Shown here: positions 51,564 through 59,703 of the stretch, piece by piece
How positions within the stretch are numbered: the stretch's first letter is position 1
Layout: each line of letters starts with the position of its first letter
Assembly (NCBI GenBank): GCA_946480715.1
Contig: CAMLKK010000003.1
Location: 121,033-185,032, forward strand
DNA: 64,000 nt
Direction: 5' to 3'
Source: an uncultured Bacteriovorax sp.
GTDB taxonomy: Bacteria; Bdellovibrionota; Bacteriovoracia; Bacteriovoracales; Bacteriovoracaceae
The notes under the pieces: generated by a model
Database searches by the model: none
What the model saw: the letters and a program-made list of their open reading frames with translations, nothing else
Told to the model about the DNA's origin: nothing
Translations under genes and position numbers: made by a program

Positions 51564-52361
51564 CTAGGCTTTTTTATCGGCCAACACGATATTACGGTAT
51601 TGCCATTTTTTGGCCCGGATTCGATCTTCTTTTTTTGAGTATCCCCTAGCTCCAGAGCGGTAGTTACTTAGGGCCGGATCTTCTGCACACTTTTTTTGAA
51701 ATTCAATCATGGCCTTGAAAACATCGATCATATGGTCTTCTTGATTCTCCGTTTTCTCCAATCCCCGGCGATTACATTCTTTGATGAAGAATTGGATCGA
51801 CTCTAAAGTTGAAAGACAGTAATCGGCTGGCTGTTCTTTTATGTCGAATATTGAAGTGTGATGGGCCGTAAAAGAGAGTCTGGGAAGCGACTGAATATTT
51901 TTTGAAAGTCTCATCATTTTCTTAGCGCACGGCCAGGTACCGTCGATGAGAAAAATAACAAGTTTTTTGTTTTCCGCTTTTAATTTTTCAATCGGAGTAA
52001 CGTCGTCTTCCGAAATATTTATTGCTGATTCTCCAGGGTACATAACAAGACAATGATTTTGAGGATCTTTGATGAGGTTATTTACTTCTTCATTGTCAGT
52101 AAAATCTACACCCATGATCATGCTGGAATTTTTAAGCATGGCCTTTGAAAGTTTACCTGTGCCCATCTTTTCTTTTTTCGCTTCCATCGGATGAATGAGA
52201 ATTACAAAATGAAAATCAGTAGCGAATGGTTTGATCAGATGACAGAGACAGTTTTTACTTAATCTCCAGCAGGCATAACAATAAGCTTCCTTTGGAAACT
52301 TTTCCGTTTGTTCCTGAACTGCTCGTTCTGCTTTTTGTTTGAGGTAGGTCTCTTTATCCAT
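51564..52361 (-). CDS. DTW-domain tRNA-uridine aminocarboxypropyltransferase
   Basis: Predicted tRNA-modifying enzyme of 265 residues that would add a 3-amino-3-carboxypropyl group (from S-adenosylmethionine) to uridine, by analogy with TapT and human DTWD proteins. The signature DGTWPCAKKMMR is clear, along with the N-terminal zinc-type Cys cluster CYACWRLSKNCLC, ILIHPMEAKKEK and YCLSTLESI. It begins one base after the ArsC-like gene, so it is the last of a four-gene operon. Confidence 0.9.
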   Translation of the reverse strand: MDKETYLKQKAERAVQEQTEKFPKEAYCYACWRLSKNCLCHLIKPFATDFHFVILIHPMEAKKEKMGTGKLSKAMLKNSSMIMGVDFTDNEEVNNLIKDPQNHCLVMYPGESAINISEDDVTPIEKLKAENKKLVIFLIDGTWPCAKKMMRLSKNIQSLPRLSFTAHHTSIFDIKEQPADYCLSTLESIQFFIKECNRRGLEKTENQEDHMIDVFKAMIEFQKKCAEDPALSNYRSGARGYSKKEDRIRAKKWQYRNIVLADKKA

Positions 52362-52362
52362 T

Positions 52363-52707
52363 TTAAAACTTCAACGAACTGTAGTGAGCTTCTTCGAATC
52401 CGACAGCAATTGTTTTTTTATTATTTTCAAGGATCGGTCTTTTGATCATTGAAGTATTTTTGATCATGAATTCCATTTTTGCTTTATCAGTTTTTAATGC
52501 TTCAAATTCATCTTTAACTTTTTTATAAGTTAATCCTTTTTTGTTAACAGGTAACTCTCCTAAAAATTCAGTCCACTGTTTAATCAGTTCAACTGTCGGA
52601 GGTATTTTTTTGAAATCAACAAATTCATAATCAGCTTTTTTCTTTTCTAAAAAAGTGCGTGCTTTTTTAACAGTGTCACAATTAGGAATTGCATACATTC
52701 TTAGCAT
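52363..52707 (-). CDS. ArsC/Spx-family (YffB-like) protein
   Basis: Cytosolic thioredoxin-fold protein of 114 residues. The N-terminal YAIPNCDTVKKARTFLEKK has one Cys (Cys10) followed by DTVKKA, the pattern of YffB-like relatives of arsenate reductase, not the CxxC of Spx. IKRPILENNKKTIAVGF matches the conserved C-terminal block (RP-IL--). Arsenate reduction is not established for this branch. It is followed by the DTW gene almost without gap, and begins two bases after the methyltransferase gene ends. Confidence 0.9.
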   Translation of the reverse strand: MLRMYAIPNCDTVKKARTFLEKKKADYEFVDFKKIPPTVELIKQWTEFLGELPVNKKGLTYKKVKDEFEALKTDKAKMEFMIKNTSMIKRPILENNKKTIAVGFEEAHYSSLKF

Positions 52708-52709
52708 AA

Positions 52710-53339
52710 CTAACCTTTTTTTCTGAAGATAACGATTGAATTATTATCAGTATAAATTTTTTCCAAATTTAATATTAAGGCCAAATAATCAAAAGTTTCC
52801 GGTCTATAAAATACAACGTGTGTTGGATCGTTCTTATACCACCAAGTTGAATAATTTGTCTCTGGTTTAAGAAATTGAGTCATTATACCTAAGAGTCCAG
52901 AATCAGCAGTTAAATCAGCTAAAAGTTGCCAATTCGCTTTAGGATTCGTGAAGTGCTCAACAACTTCAGTACTAGTCACAACATCATATTTTTGGTTCCT
53001 GATTAGTTTTTCATCGGGAAAAAAATGTAAATCATAATTATGTGTTGTGGCTCCCAATCCTTTCAAAAGAAGCGACAAAGTCGGGCCCGGTCCACAACCG
53101 AAATCAAGTGAGCGAAATTCGTGTTGGGGTAAAAAAGTTGTAAGCGGCTTTAGTAAACGTGACAGAAAATCGCGGTAACCTTGATCGGATGGATTATTTT
53201 CGTGAGTGCTGTAGCGACTATGCTCTTCTTCATGTGTGAGAAAATTATTTGGATCTTTGAATTTTAAACGGCAATAAGGACAATCAAAAGTGCTGTCAAC
53301 AGAAGCTTCCGTTTCGCTAAGGCATAATAAACATTGCAT
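52710..53339 (-). CDS. zinc-ribbon SAM-dependent methyltransferase
   Basis: Methyltransferase of 209 residues. It starts with a zinc ribbon (CLLC and, 13 residues on, CPYC). The Rossmann core begins with RSLDFGCGPGPTLSLLLK at about 76-93 (motif I, binds S-adenosylmethionine) and continues with YDVVTSTEVVEHFTNP and LLGIMTQFL. A His-containing loop (NDPTHVVFYRPETF) is typical of class I methyltransferases of this group. Substrate unknown. Second gene of the operon, nine bases after the YkgJ-like gene. Confidence 0.88.
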   Translation of the reverse strand: MQCLLCLSETEASVDSTFDCPYCRLKFKDPNNFLTHEEEHSRYSTHENNPSDQGYRDFLSRLLKPLTTFLPQHEFRSLDFGCGPGPTLSLLLKGLGATTHNYDLHFFPDEKLIRNQKYDVVTSTEVVEHFTNPKANWQLLADLTADSGLLGIMTQFLKPETNYSTWWYKNDPTHVVFYRPETFDYLALILNLEKIYTDNNSIVIFRKKG

Positions 53340-53348
53340 GAAAGTGTT

Positions 53349-53990
53349 TTACACTAAAGTGTTTTCTTTGGATACGCGTTTGTTCTGGCGTAAGAGCTTA
53401 TAAAGCATGTAAGGAAGTGTTCCATTCTCCTCTGAGAATGCAAAAGCTGCAACAATGACCATGTCTGCTTTTTCAGTGCGGATGAGTCTTAATGATTGTT
53501 GTGAGGTGCTCGTATTACATTGATCGGGCGATCCCAAAACAGCATTTGTTCGACAAACAGCAGGCCGATCGTCATAAACTCGGCATTCACCTTTCTCGTT
53601 TAGGAAAACACATTTTCTGTCTTGAAATGATAACTTGTAATAAGCTTCCGAATTATTTCCTGCCTGGGCCTGAAGATTAAGTCGTGATTCATCTATTTTT
53701 ACACCACTCTTTATTTTATCTACCAGCAATTGTGCTTCATCCTGCGTAACACTCACCTGCGTGTGGCAACAAGCTGAGCAACCCGCTTTGCAAGGCATGA
53801 GTTCCTTAACTATGGGATGAGCGAAAACTTCGGTATTAAATTCATCGATGGCCTTATGGATAAATCGAGCGCGTACTCGCGAAGATGGGAAAGCTTTCAT
53901 TTGGGCCACGATAAATTGAGAGATCGCGAGAAATGCTGGTTGATTTCTCAAGTTATCGAACGTGGTTTTAGCAATGATAGGAATATTCAT
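53349..53990 (-). CDS. YkgJ-family CxxC cluster protein
   Basis: Cytosolic protein of 213 residues, chosen to start at ATG 53990, where AAGGA stands a few bases upstream; the longer frame to 54020 is unsupported. It has the cysteine cluster of YkgJ-like Zn/Fe-S-binding proteins: CKAGCSACCHTQVSVT, then CVFLNEKGECRVYDDRPAVCR and a last Cys in DQCN. Eight conserved cysteines probably bind a metal centre. The function of the family is unknown. First gene of a four-gene operon with methyltransferase, ArsC-like and DTW genes. Confidence 0.88.
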   Translation of the reverse strand: MNIPIIAKTTFDNLRNQPAFLAISQFIVAQMKAFPSSRVRARFIHKAIDEFNTEVFAHPIVKELMPCKAGCSACCHTQVSVTQDEAQLLVDKIKSGVKIDESRLNLQAQAGNNSEAYYKLSFQDRKCVFLNEKGECRVYDDRPAVCRTNAVLGSPDQCNTSTSQQSLRLIRTEKADMVIVAAFAFSEENGTLPYMLYKLLRQNKRVSKENTLV

Positions 53991-54089
53991 GCATCCTTCT
54001 CCACAATTCAATGCTAGCACATCGCGAGAATCTATTTAGACAATAGGGAATTATTTGCCTCTCCACTCATAAACCATTATAATCCTTCG

Positions 54090-55991
54090 ATGTCTTTACT
54101 CTGTAGTTTAAAAAATATTAATCTCACTTTCGGAACGAAAACGCTTTTCAAAAACGCGTCTCTCTCCATTTCAGTTGGCGATAGAATCGGTTTGTTAGGT
54201 CTTAACGGAAAAGGTAAATCGACACTTTTTAAAATTCTCACAGGTGATGTCGTTCCAGATCATTCAACACCTCCCTTTGAATTCAATAAAGCTCGCGGAG
54301 ATGGAGATGATTCAAAAAAGTTCTCACTGTTTTATGTACCTCAAGAACTTCCTTTAGAAGGCCACGAGAAAACAACTCTTCATGATTATTTTTTCGTTTT
54401 TTATCCAGAGTTAAAATCACTCTACGAAACTTCGTATGAAGAATTTGAACATAAAGGTGGATGGACTCTCATTCAAAACTACGAGTCTTATCTAAAATAT
54501 TTTGGTCACTCGGACCTCACAAAAGCTGTGGGAGATTTGAGTGGTGGTGAACAAAAAAAAATTCTTCTCAGTTTAGGTCTTTCATCGGATGCCAATCTCA
54601 TTCTTTGGGATGAGCCAACGAACCACTTAGATATAGAAACAATAAAACTTTTTGAAGATGAGTTAAATTCAACTTCAAAAGCTTTCATGCTGATCACCCA
54701 CGATCGTTTTTTACTTTCAAAATTAACACGAAGAATTTTGCACATTCGACTTGGAAAAATTGAAAACTTTGATGGCTCATATGCTGATTATCTCGCTTTT
54801 TTAGAGCGCGATGAACATGCAAAAATGCGCTTATTAGATAAATTAAAAAATAATCTTGAGCGTGAACAAGCATGGATGCGCCAAGGAATTAAAGCTCGCG
54901 GAACACGCAGTAAAAAACGTGTAGAAAATTTTCTGGATTTAAAAAGCAAAGTTTCAACAATTAAAAGTGAAGCAAAGAAAACACTGGATCTTTCACTTCA
55001 AAAATCAGGACGACAAACCAAAGTTCTTGTTTCGTTTGAAGATTTGAGTTTTAAATATTCCGGCACTTCAAAAGTGTTGTTTGAAAAAATTTCTGGTGAA
55101 ATCCAAAAGGGAAATAAAATTGGTCTTCTTGGCCGCAACGGCGTTGGTAAAACAACACTGCTTAAATTGATTAAAGGCGACCTCGAACCCACATTTGGTA
55201 AACTCAAAATTGCTCAAGATCTCAAGTTCCAATACTTCTCGCAAAAGCGAGATGAGCTGGAAATCGATACCTCTCCTTATCAATTGCTCGGTGACGGCAA
55301 TGATTTTGTGGCCCTGCCTGATGGATCAAAAAAACACGTCATCTCCTATTTCGAAAATTTTCTTTTTGATAGAGATGACATCAATCGCCCTTTAAAAACA
55401 TTCTCAGGGGGCGAAAAAAGCCGTCTGCAACTCGCTTTTAACCTCACTAAAGTTGGCGATATTCTCATCTTCGATGAACCTACCAACGATCTCGATTTGG
55501 AAACGATTCAAATCCTTGAAGAAAAGCTTGCTGAATTTCAAGGTGCTGTGATTATCATCAGCCACGACCGTGCCTTCCTGAGTACTGTAACGAATAAGGT
55601 ATGGTTGATTGATGACCAGAAACTTCAAAATTTCGAGGGTGGCTACGATCAAGTCGCTCCTTATCTTGATGCTCTCGATATGGAAACGGCATTAGCGGAA
55701 GAATCAGCTGCGGAATCAAAAGCAGAAGTTAAAGTTGAAAAAACAAAAGCGGTTGAAACACCTGCTGCCCCAAAGGCCAACAAAAATAAATTTCGAATCG
55801 AAGCTATTTACACTGAGATTGAAGGCACCGAAGCCAAGCTCAAATTGATCCAGGAGAAAATGGCAGGTCTTGATTACACTAAGCTCGCGGATCCAAAAAA
55901 CGCAGAGGTTAAGATCCTCAATGATGCTTTTGCTGTACTAGAAGATCGACTTAATTCTCTTTACGCTGAATTAGAATCACTCGAAAGCTAA
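54090..55991 (+). CDS. uup: ABC-F ATPase Uup-like
   Basis: Cytosolic ABC-F protein of 633 residues with two ATPase domains and no membrane part; family members act on the ribosome. Domain 1: Walker A GLNGKGKST (37-45), signature LSGGEQKK, Walker B LILWDEPTNHLD. Domain 2: GRNGVGKTT, FSGGEKSRL, LIFDEPTNDLD. A linker rich in charged helices joins them. The C-terminal region contains an acidic/Ala-rich tail and a coiled coil (about 570-630), as in Uup, which binds DNA. Length matches Uup. No Shine-Dalgarno is evident; the 69 bases between divergent genes are A/T-rich. Confidence 0.93.
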   Translation: MSLLCSLKNINLTFGTKTLFKNASLSISVGDRIGLLGLNGKGKSTLFKILTGDVVPDHSTPPFEFNKARGDGDDSKKFSLFYVPQELPLEGHEKTTLHDYFFVFYPELKSLYETSYEEFEHKGGWTLIQNYESYLKYFGHSDLTKAVGDLSGGEQKKILLSLGLSSDANLILWDEPTNHLDIETIKLFEDELNSTSKAFMLITHDRFLLSKLTRRILHIRLGKIENFDGSYADYLAFLERDEHAKMRLLDKLKNNLEREQAWMRQGIKARGTRSKKRVENFLDLKSKVSTIKSEAKKTLDLSLQKSGRQTKVLVSFEDLSFKYSGTSKVLFEKISGEIQKGNKIGLLGRNGVGKTTLLKLIKGDLEPTFGKLKIAQDLKFQYFSQKRDELEIDTSPYQLLGDGNDFVALPDGSKKHVISYFENFLFDRDDINRPLKTFSGGEKSRLQLAFNLTKVGDILIFDEPTNDLDLETIQILEEKLAEFQGAVIIISHDRAFLSTVTNKVWLIDDQKLQNFEGGYDQVAPYLDALDMETALAEESAAESKAEVKVEKTKAVETPAAPKANKNKFRIEAIYTEIEGTEAKLKLIQEKMAGLDYTKLADPKNAEVKILNDAFAVLEDRLNSLYAELESLES

Positions 55992-56087
55992 TACCCGACT
56001 CATCCACTCCATTCGCATTTTTTTCCCCCTCAATATTTCCCAGGAAAGCGACGATATGATGTCGAACAGCTGTCACTGGAGTGGCCC

Positions 56088-56519
56088 ATGAAAAAAGTTC
56101 TGTACCTCTCATTCTTTCTCTTCATCGCTCATAACATCTGGGCAACGACACCATCACGTGGTCCATCAGTTGAACAGATGGCCGAAGTAGATATTGAATC
56201 AGAGAAAAAAACAGAAACGCCTGCGGGTTATGATTTCGCCGCTACAACGACACCAAAACATGCAGCACGCGAAAGAGTGCCTGCAAATATCGTTACAAAA
56301 GAAAATGCAACTTCACCTTATTCCTATATTGGACCATTTATTTTTTTAATCACACTTCCAATAGCGGTTTGGATTATGGTCTCTAAAAAATTCAAATCCA
56401 AAGAAGTTAAAGATGTGGGTTATTACGGTAAAACTCATCAGTTCAACGGTCGTCAGACAGAATATAGTGCTCATCTCGAAGATGATCACGATGACATTGA
56501 TTATCCAAAAGCTTCTTAA
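56088..56519 (+). CDS. small exported membrane-anchored protein
   Basis: Protein of 143 residues with an N-terminal leader (MKKVLYLSFFLFIAHNIWA), a polar Thr/Glu-rich middle and a second hydrophobic helix at about 82-98 (YIGPFIFLITLPIAVWIM), then a basic patch and an acidic C-terminus (EDDHDDIDYPKAS). It would have one span after leader removal, with the N-terminal part outside and the C-terminus in the cytoplasm. No family recognised. Its stop touches the convergent gene's stop. Confidence 0.72.
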   Translation: MKKVLYLSFFLFIAHNIWATTPSRGPSVEQMAEVDIESEKKTETPAGYDFAATTTPKHAARERVPANIVTKENATSPYSYIGPFIFLITLPIAVWIMVSKKFKSKEVKDVGYYGKTHQFNGRQTEYSAHLEDDHDDIDYPKAS

Positions 56520-57167
56520 TTAAAATTGTTGTTTGAACGTCGTCCACTTCCCTTTTCCAAGGTAAAGGTAGACATTACTCATGCGCTGATGTTTGATGAC
56601 TAATTCTTTAACCGAATCGCCGTTTAAATCATCCAGAAAAACTTGATAATTTCTTTTGTGGTAATGGCCTTTCTGAGATTTGAATTCATCAAAAAAACTT
56701 GGCCCTTTTAAAGTCTGCAATGTCTGCAAATCATTATCATCTAAAGTCATCGCATAAATGCGGGATGTTCCTTGGAACTCAATGTATTTGCTTATTCCTT
56801 CGTAGTAATAAAGTAGAAGAACAGTCGTCGTTGGTGAAAGCGTTTTTAATTCAATCTTAAAAAGTTCTGAACCATACCCCTTGGCCTCAAACTGATAAGA
56901 ATAAATTTTCTTTTTATCTTTATCGAAAATCTCGAGCCAGTCTTCGCTGTCTTTTTTCGCAAAAACGATGCTCTCTTCCTTCCCGTCACGGGTTAAATCA
57001 AGAGCGTAATAGGGAGAATGAATGACATAGGAATACTTCTTTTGATCATCAATCTTACCTTCTTTAGCGAGATCTCCCGAAAAGAGCTGTCTAAAAAACC
57101 GCTCATCCTGGGCGGAAGCGTTGCCACAAAAGAGCAAGATGATTGTGAAAATTAATAAATTTCCCAT
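56520..57167 (-). CDS. exported beta-rich protein, FG-GAP-like repeats
   Basis: Exported protein of 215 residues with a signal peptide MGNLLIFTIILLFCGNASA. Two spaced segments have the look of FG-GAP/VCBS repeats, with Asp-rich turns after strands: YALDLTRDGKEESIVFAKK and VFLDDLNGDSVKELVIKH. Such repeats bind calcium and build propeller blades, but two are too few for a full propeller. Many Tyr and Lys residues. No family recognised. Abuts the convergent gene at 56519. Confidence 0.75.
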   Translation of the reverse strand: MGNLLIFTIILLFCGNASAQDERFFRQLFSGDLAKEGKIDDQKKYSYVIHSPYYALDLTRDGKEESIVFAKKDSEDWLEIFDKDKKKIYSYQFEAKGYGSELFKIELKTLSPTTTVLLLYYYEGISKYIEFQGTSRIYAMTLDDNDLQTLQTLKGPSFFDEFKSQKGHYHKRNYQVFLDDLNGDSVKELVIKHQRMSNVYLYLGKGKWTTFKQQF

Positions 57168-57306
57168 ATATAGAAGTCTAACTGGACTTGAAAAAAAGGG
57201 CCAATTCGCACTTTTTTACCAAAGGGTTAGTTCCCATAAAAAAACATTTCAGATAGACTTAGTGATGTTTTTACTCAACTAATGTCTCAGATTTAAAGGA
57301 TTTGAA

Positions 57307-58056
57307 ATGGAATTTACCCTTTTATTCACGAAGAACTTACAGCAGGCGGTAGTTCGCACTTTCAAATTTGATCAAGCTCCAGAATCGAAAATCATCGATC
57401 TTGCTGAAGCTCGCGCTCTTCCTCTCAATGGATTCATTTATTCAGAAGACTTAAAAAATGAAGAATTTTTAGGTGGACTTGAAGGTGAACTAAAATTCTA
57501 TCCAATCCGCTCACAAGTTGAATTCGATATGACGGCGGACAAATTTGAGAAATTAAACTACGAAGAGGGAAAAAAGATTTTCGATAAAATGCGCGAAAAT
57601 TGGATTCTTCAAAATAATATTTCGCTAATTGAAGAAGTTTTCAAAGTTCGCAATCATCTTCTCGGTCTCTATCCAAACGATCGATCAGGATTCTTTGAAG
57701 AGCTCTGGTTTATCCTTAAATCAAACCTTGGTGCCAGCAATCTTAAACTGATCTACAACGATATGATCAAAGCGAAAAACGAAAACGAGAAAAACAAACT
57801 CGTTAAAGTTAAAGTTCAAGGTGAAAGATATCCTGAACTCACGAGCTGCGATGAGATGGATGAAATGGTTTTGAAAAGTTATGAAAAAGAATTCGGAAAT
57901 ATTTTTGAAATCACTGATTATAACAAAACGAAAGGTCAGCTCGTCGTTTGTGCCTCAATTAAGAAATCTCCAGTTCTCATTATGGCCAATATTCATCAAC
58001 TGACTCGTCTGCAAAAAGCGCTTCTCACATCCCTCTTTGAAGGGTTGAACCAATAA
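57307..58056 (+). CDS. cytosolic protein of unknown function
   Basis: Protein of 249 residues without signal peptide or membrane spans. The N-terminal part has alternating strands (FTLLFTKNLQQAVVRTFKF), the middle is helical (LIEEVFKVRNHLLGLYP, FFEELWFILKSNLG), and the end alternates strand and helix (GQLVVCASIKKSPVLIMANIH). No nucleotide-binding motif or catalytic pattern is visible. The 140-base gap before it contains no clear promoter boxes. A strong bidirectional terminator follows. Confidence 0.72.
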   Translation: MEFTLLFTKNLQQAVVRTFKFDQAPESKIIDLAEARALPLNGFIYSEDLKNEEFLGGLEGELKFYPIRSQVEFDMTADKFEKLNYEEGKKIFDKMRENWILQNNISLIEEVFKVRNHLLGLYPNDRSGFFEELWFILKSNLGASNLKLIYNDMIKAKNENEKNKLVKVKVQGERYPELTSCDEMDEMVLKSYEKEFGNIFEITDYNKTKGQLVVCASIKKSPVLIMANIHQLTRLQKALLTSLFEGLNQ

Positions 58057-58086
58057 AAAAAGGCTCCTTTCGGAGCCTTTTTTTTA
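58054..58086. terminator. bidirectional terminator
   Basis: AAGGCTCC/GGAGCCTT stem with TTTC loop, an A run on the left and a T run on the right, between the converging genes ending at 58056 and 58084. Confidence 0.9.
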
Positions 58087-59238
58087 ATCTAATTTAAGAT
58101 CATTCATGACATCGCCGTGTCCCCACACAACAAGCTTTAAAGTAGCATAAGTTTTTGTTTTAAAAGTTTCCAGTACCGGTCTTAGGATTTCAATATAGAG
58201 GCTTGAGCACGAATTTCCTTCAGCTGAACCTGGTTCCAGAACTGTTGATCGCTGTATGCTGTTTTCAGAAAATGAAAAATGAGCAGTGTAACTGGATTGA
58301 GTATAATTTTCTGGTGCACTTAAAAACAGTTTCAAAAGCTGATTTTCTTTTACAGTTAATTTCCACTCTGGAATGGTTAAAAGCACATCATTAATTCGAA
58401 CTTGCATTCCTAAAGCTTCAACCGTCGCAGGTTGTTCAGATAACATCACTGATGATGGAACAGGTCTTATCCATTTACATGGACTGCAATTATTAACACT
58501 TCTTCCACATGTTCCTTGTTTACTAAAAACCGTTCTCTCTGCTGTTTGCACTTTATAATCATAGTTCACATACGCTTCGACCAATTGATTACTATTAAGA
58601 CGAAGATTCAATCCATCAGAAAATTTTCCGTAATGAAATGTTTCGTTGTAAATTGCTCTATCGTAATCAAAAACTTCTTTTCGATCGGTACTGACAAAAT
58701 AGACAGCGTGCCCAGCTTTCAACTCTCCTTCTTTCGATCCAAGTTGAACAAGCGCCTTCGCTGGTTCTTCTTTAAGACCTAAAATCTCTTTGAGAGAATT
58801 GATTTTTAATCCGGGCTTCAGAAAAAAGACCATGACTTGATCGGTATAAGAAATCACCACTCGCGCGAGTTGTTTACTTTTAACGTTGTAGTCTGAGCTT
58901 TCAATGAGAGTAAGTTTGTTTGATTTATCTTTGAAAGAGTATTCGTCTTCCATTTTTAGAGTATCGTCAGCAAGTTTGAGTGATTTCTTTTCTAAGTGAT
59001 TATTGATGAGTCTATTAAGCAATTTATCGTGCAATACAGATTGGCCCTTAGCATGTCCTAGCACCAGTGGTGCAGGTGCCGATTCAGCTTTTTCCTCCAC
59101 TGCTTTTTGTTCCTCTATAATGACTGGTTCAGCTTTTTTTTCGTCGACAATGTAAGGACGAGGCTTAATGTGATTTTCAGATTTATTGCAAGCAGTGAAG
59201 GCCAGTGTAGAGGCCAGAATAATGAGTGGTAAACGCAT
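58084..59238 (-). CDS. lipoprotein of unknown function
   Basis: Lipoprotein of 384 residues with leader MRLPLIILASTLAFTAC and Cys17 at the lipobox FTAC. A Glu/Lys/Pro/Ala-rich linker (about 25-60) follows, as in proteins that reach out from the membrane. The folded part contains one Cys pair group (GTCGRSVNNCSPCKW) and beta strands. No family recognised. AAGGAG stands five bases before the ATG and can pair with CTCCTT 16 bases further upstream (59243-59248 with 59265-59270), which would hide it. Confidence 0.78.
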   Translation of the reverse strand: MRLPLIILASTLAFTACNKSENHIKPRPYIVDEKKAEPVIIEEQKAVEEKAESAPAPLVLGHAKGQSVLHDKLLNRLINNHLEKKSLKLADDTLKMEDEYSFKDKSNKLTLIESSDYNVKSKQLARVVISYTDQVMVFFLKPGLKINSLKEILGLKEEPAKALVQLGSKEGELKAGHAVYFVSTDRKEVFDYDRAIYNETFHYGKFSDGLNLRLNSNQLVEAYVNYDYKVQTAERTVFSKQGTCGRSVNNCSPCKWIRPVPSSVMLSEQPATVEALGMQVRINDVLLTIPEWKLTVKENQLLKLFLSAPENYTQSSYTAHFSFSENSIQRSTVLEPGSAEGNSCSSLYIEILRPVLETFKTKTYATLKLVVWGHGDVMNDLKLD

Positions 59239-59348
59239 GGAAACTCCTTATGGTTTTTAATTCACAAGGAGCTTATAACTTATAGTCGTAATTTTTTGAT
59301 CGTTGCGCGAAAGAAGGTCAGGACATATTTCATTTTTGAAATGGTCAG

Positions 59349-59693
59349 TCAGCTGCCAAAATGTCCTAAAGGTTCACCACCAAGTACATGGAAGTGAGTG
59401 TGGAAAACAGTTTGGCCCGCGTGTTTACCTTGATTAGTGACCACGCGGAAACCAGTTTGATCGAGCTGTTCTTTTTTGGCAAAGTCAGCGATGGCCTTAT
59501 AGACCTCAACGATGGTTGAGCCATCGACTGACATTTCGCTGACGTTTGCCGTGTGGTTTTTATGAATGAAGAGATAATGTTTTTTTGCTTGAGGGTGAAG
59601 ATCGACAAAGCCAATGACATTTTCACTTTCGTGAATTTTTGTCGATGGAATTTGCCCATTTAGAATCTTACAAAAAATACAGTTATCGCTCAT
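59349..59693 (-). CDS. HIT-family (HINT-like) nucleotide hydrolase
   Basis: Cytosolic protein of 114 residues that hydrolyses adenosine phosphoramidates and similar nucleotides in related enzymes. It begins CIFCKILNGQIPSTKIHE, with the typical CxxC of bacterial HINT, and ends with the histidine triad block QTVFHTHFHVLGG. Length is typical of HinT. It is the last gene of the operon with murA, 10 bases after it. Confidence 0.94.
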   Translation of the reverse strand: MSDNCIFCKILNGQIPSTKIHESENVIGFVDLHPQAKKHYLFIHKNHTANVSEMSVDGSTIVEVYKAIADFAKKEQLDQTGFRVVTNQGKHAGQTVFHTHFHVLGGEPLGHFGS

Positions 59694-59703
59694 TTAAAAA
59701 TTC

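Noticed and set aside
52363..52707. Arsenate reductase for an arsenic operon
   Set aside because: Sequence is of the YffB-like branch and no ars genes are nearby.
54090..55991. Antibiotic-resistance ABC-F protein
   Set aside because: Two domains and the C-terminal coiled coil match Uup; nothing points to a resistance subfamily.
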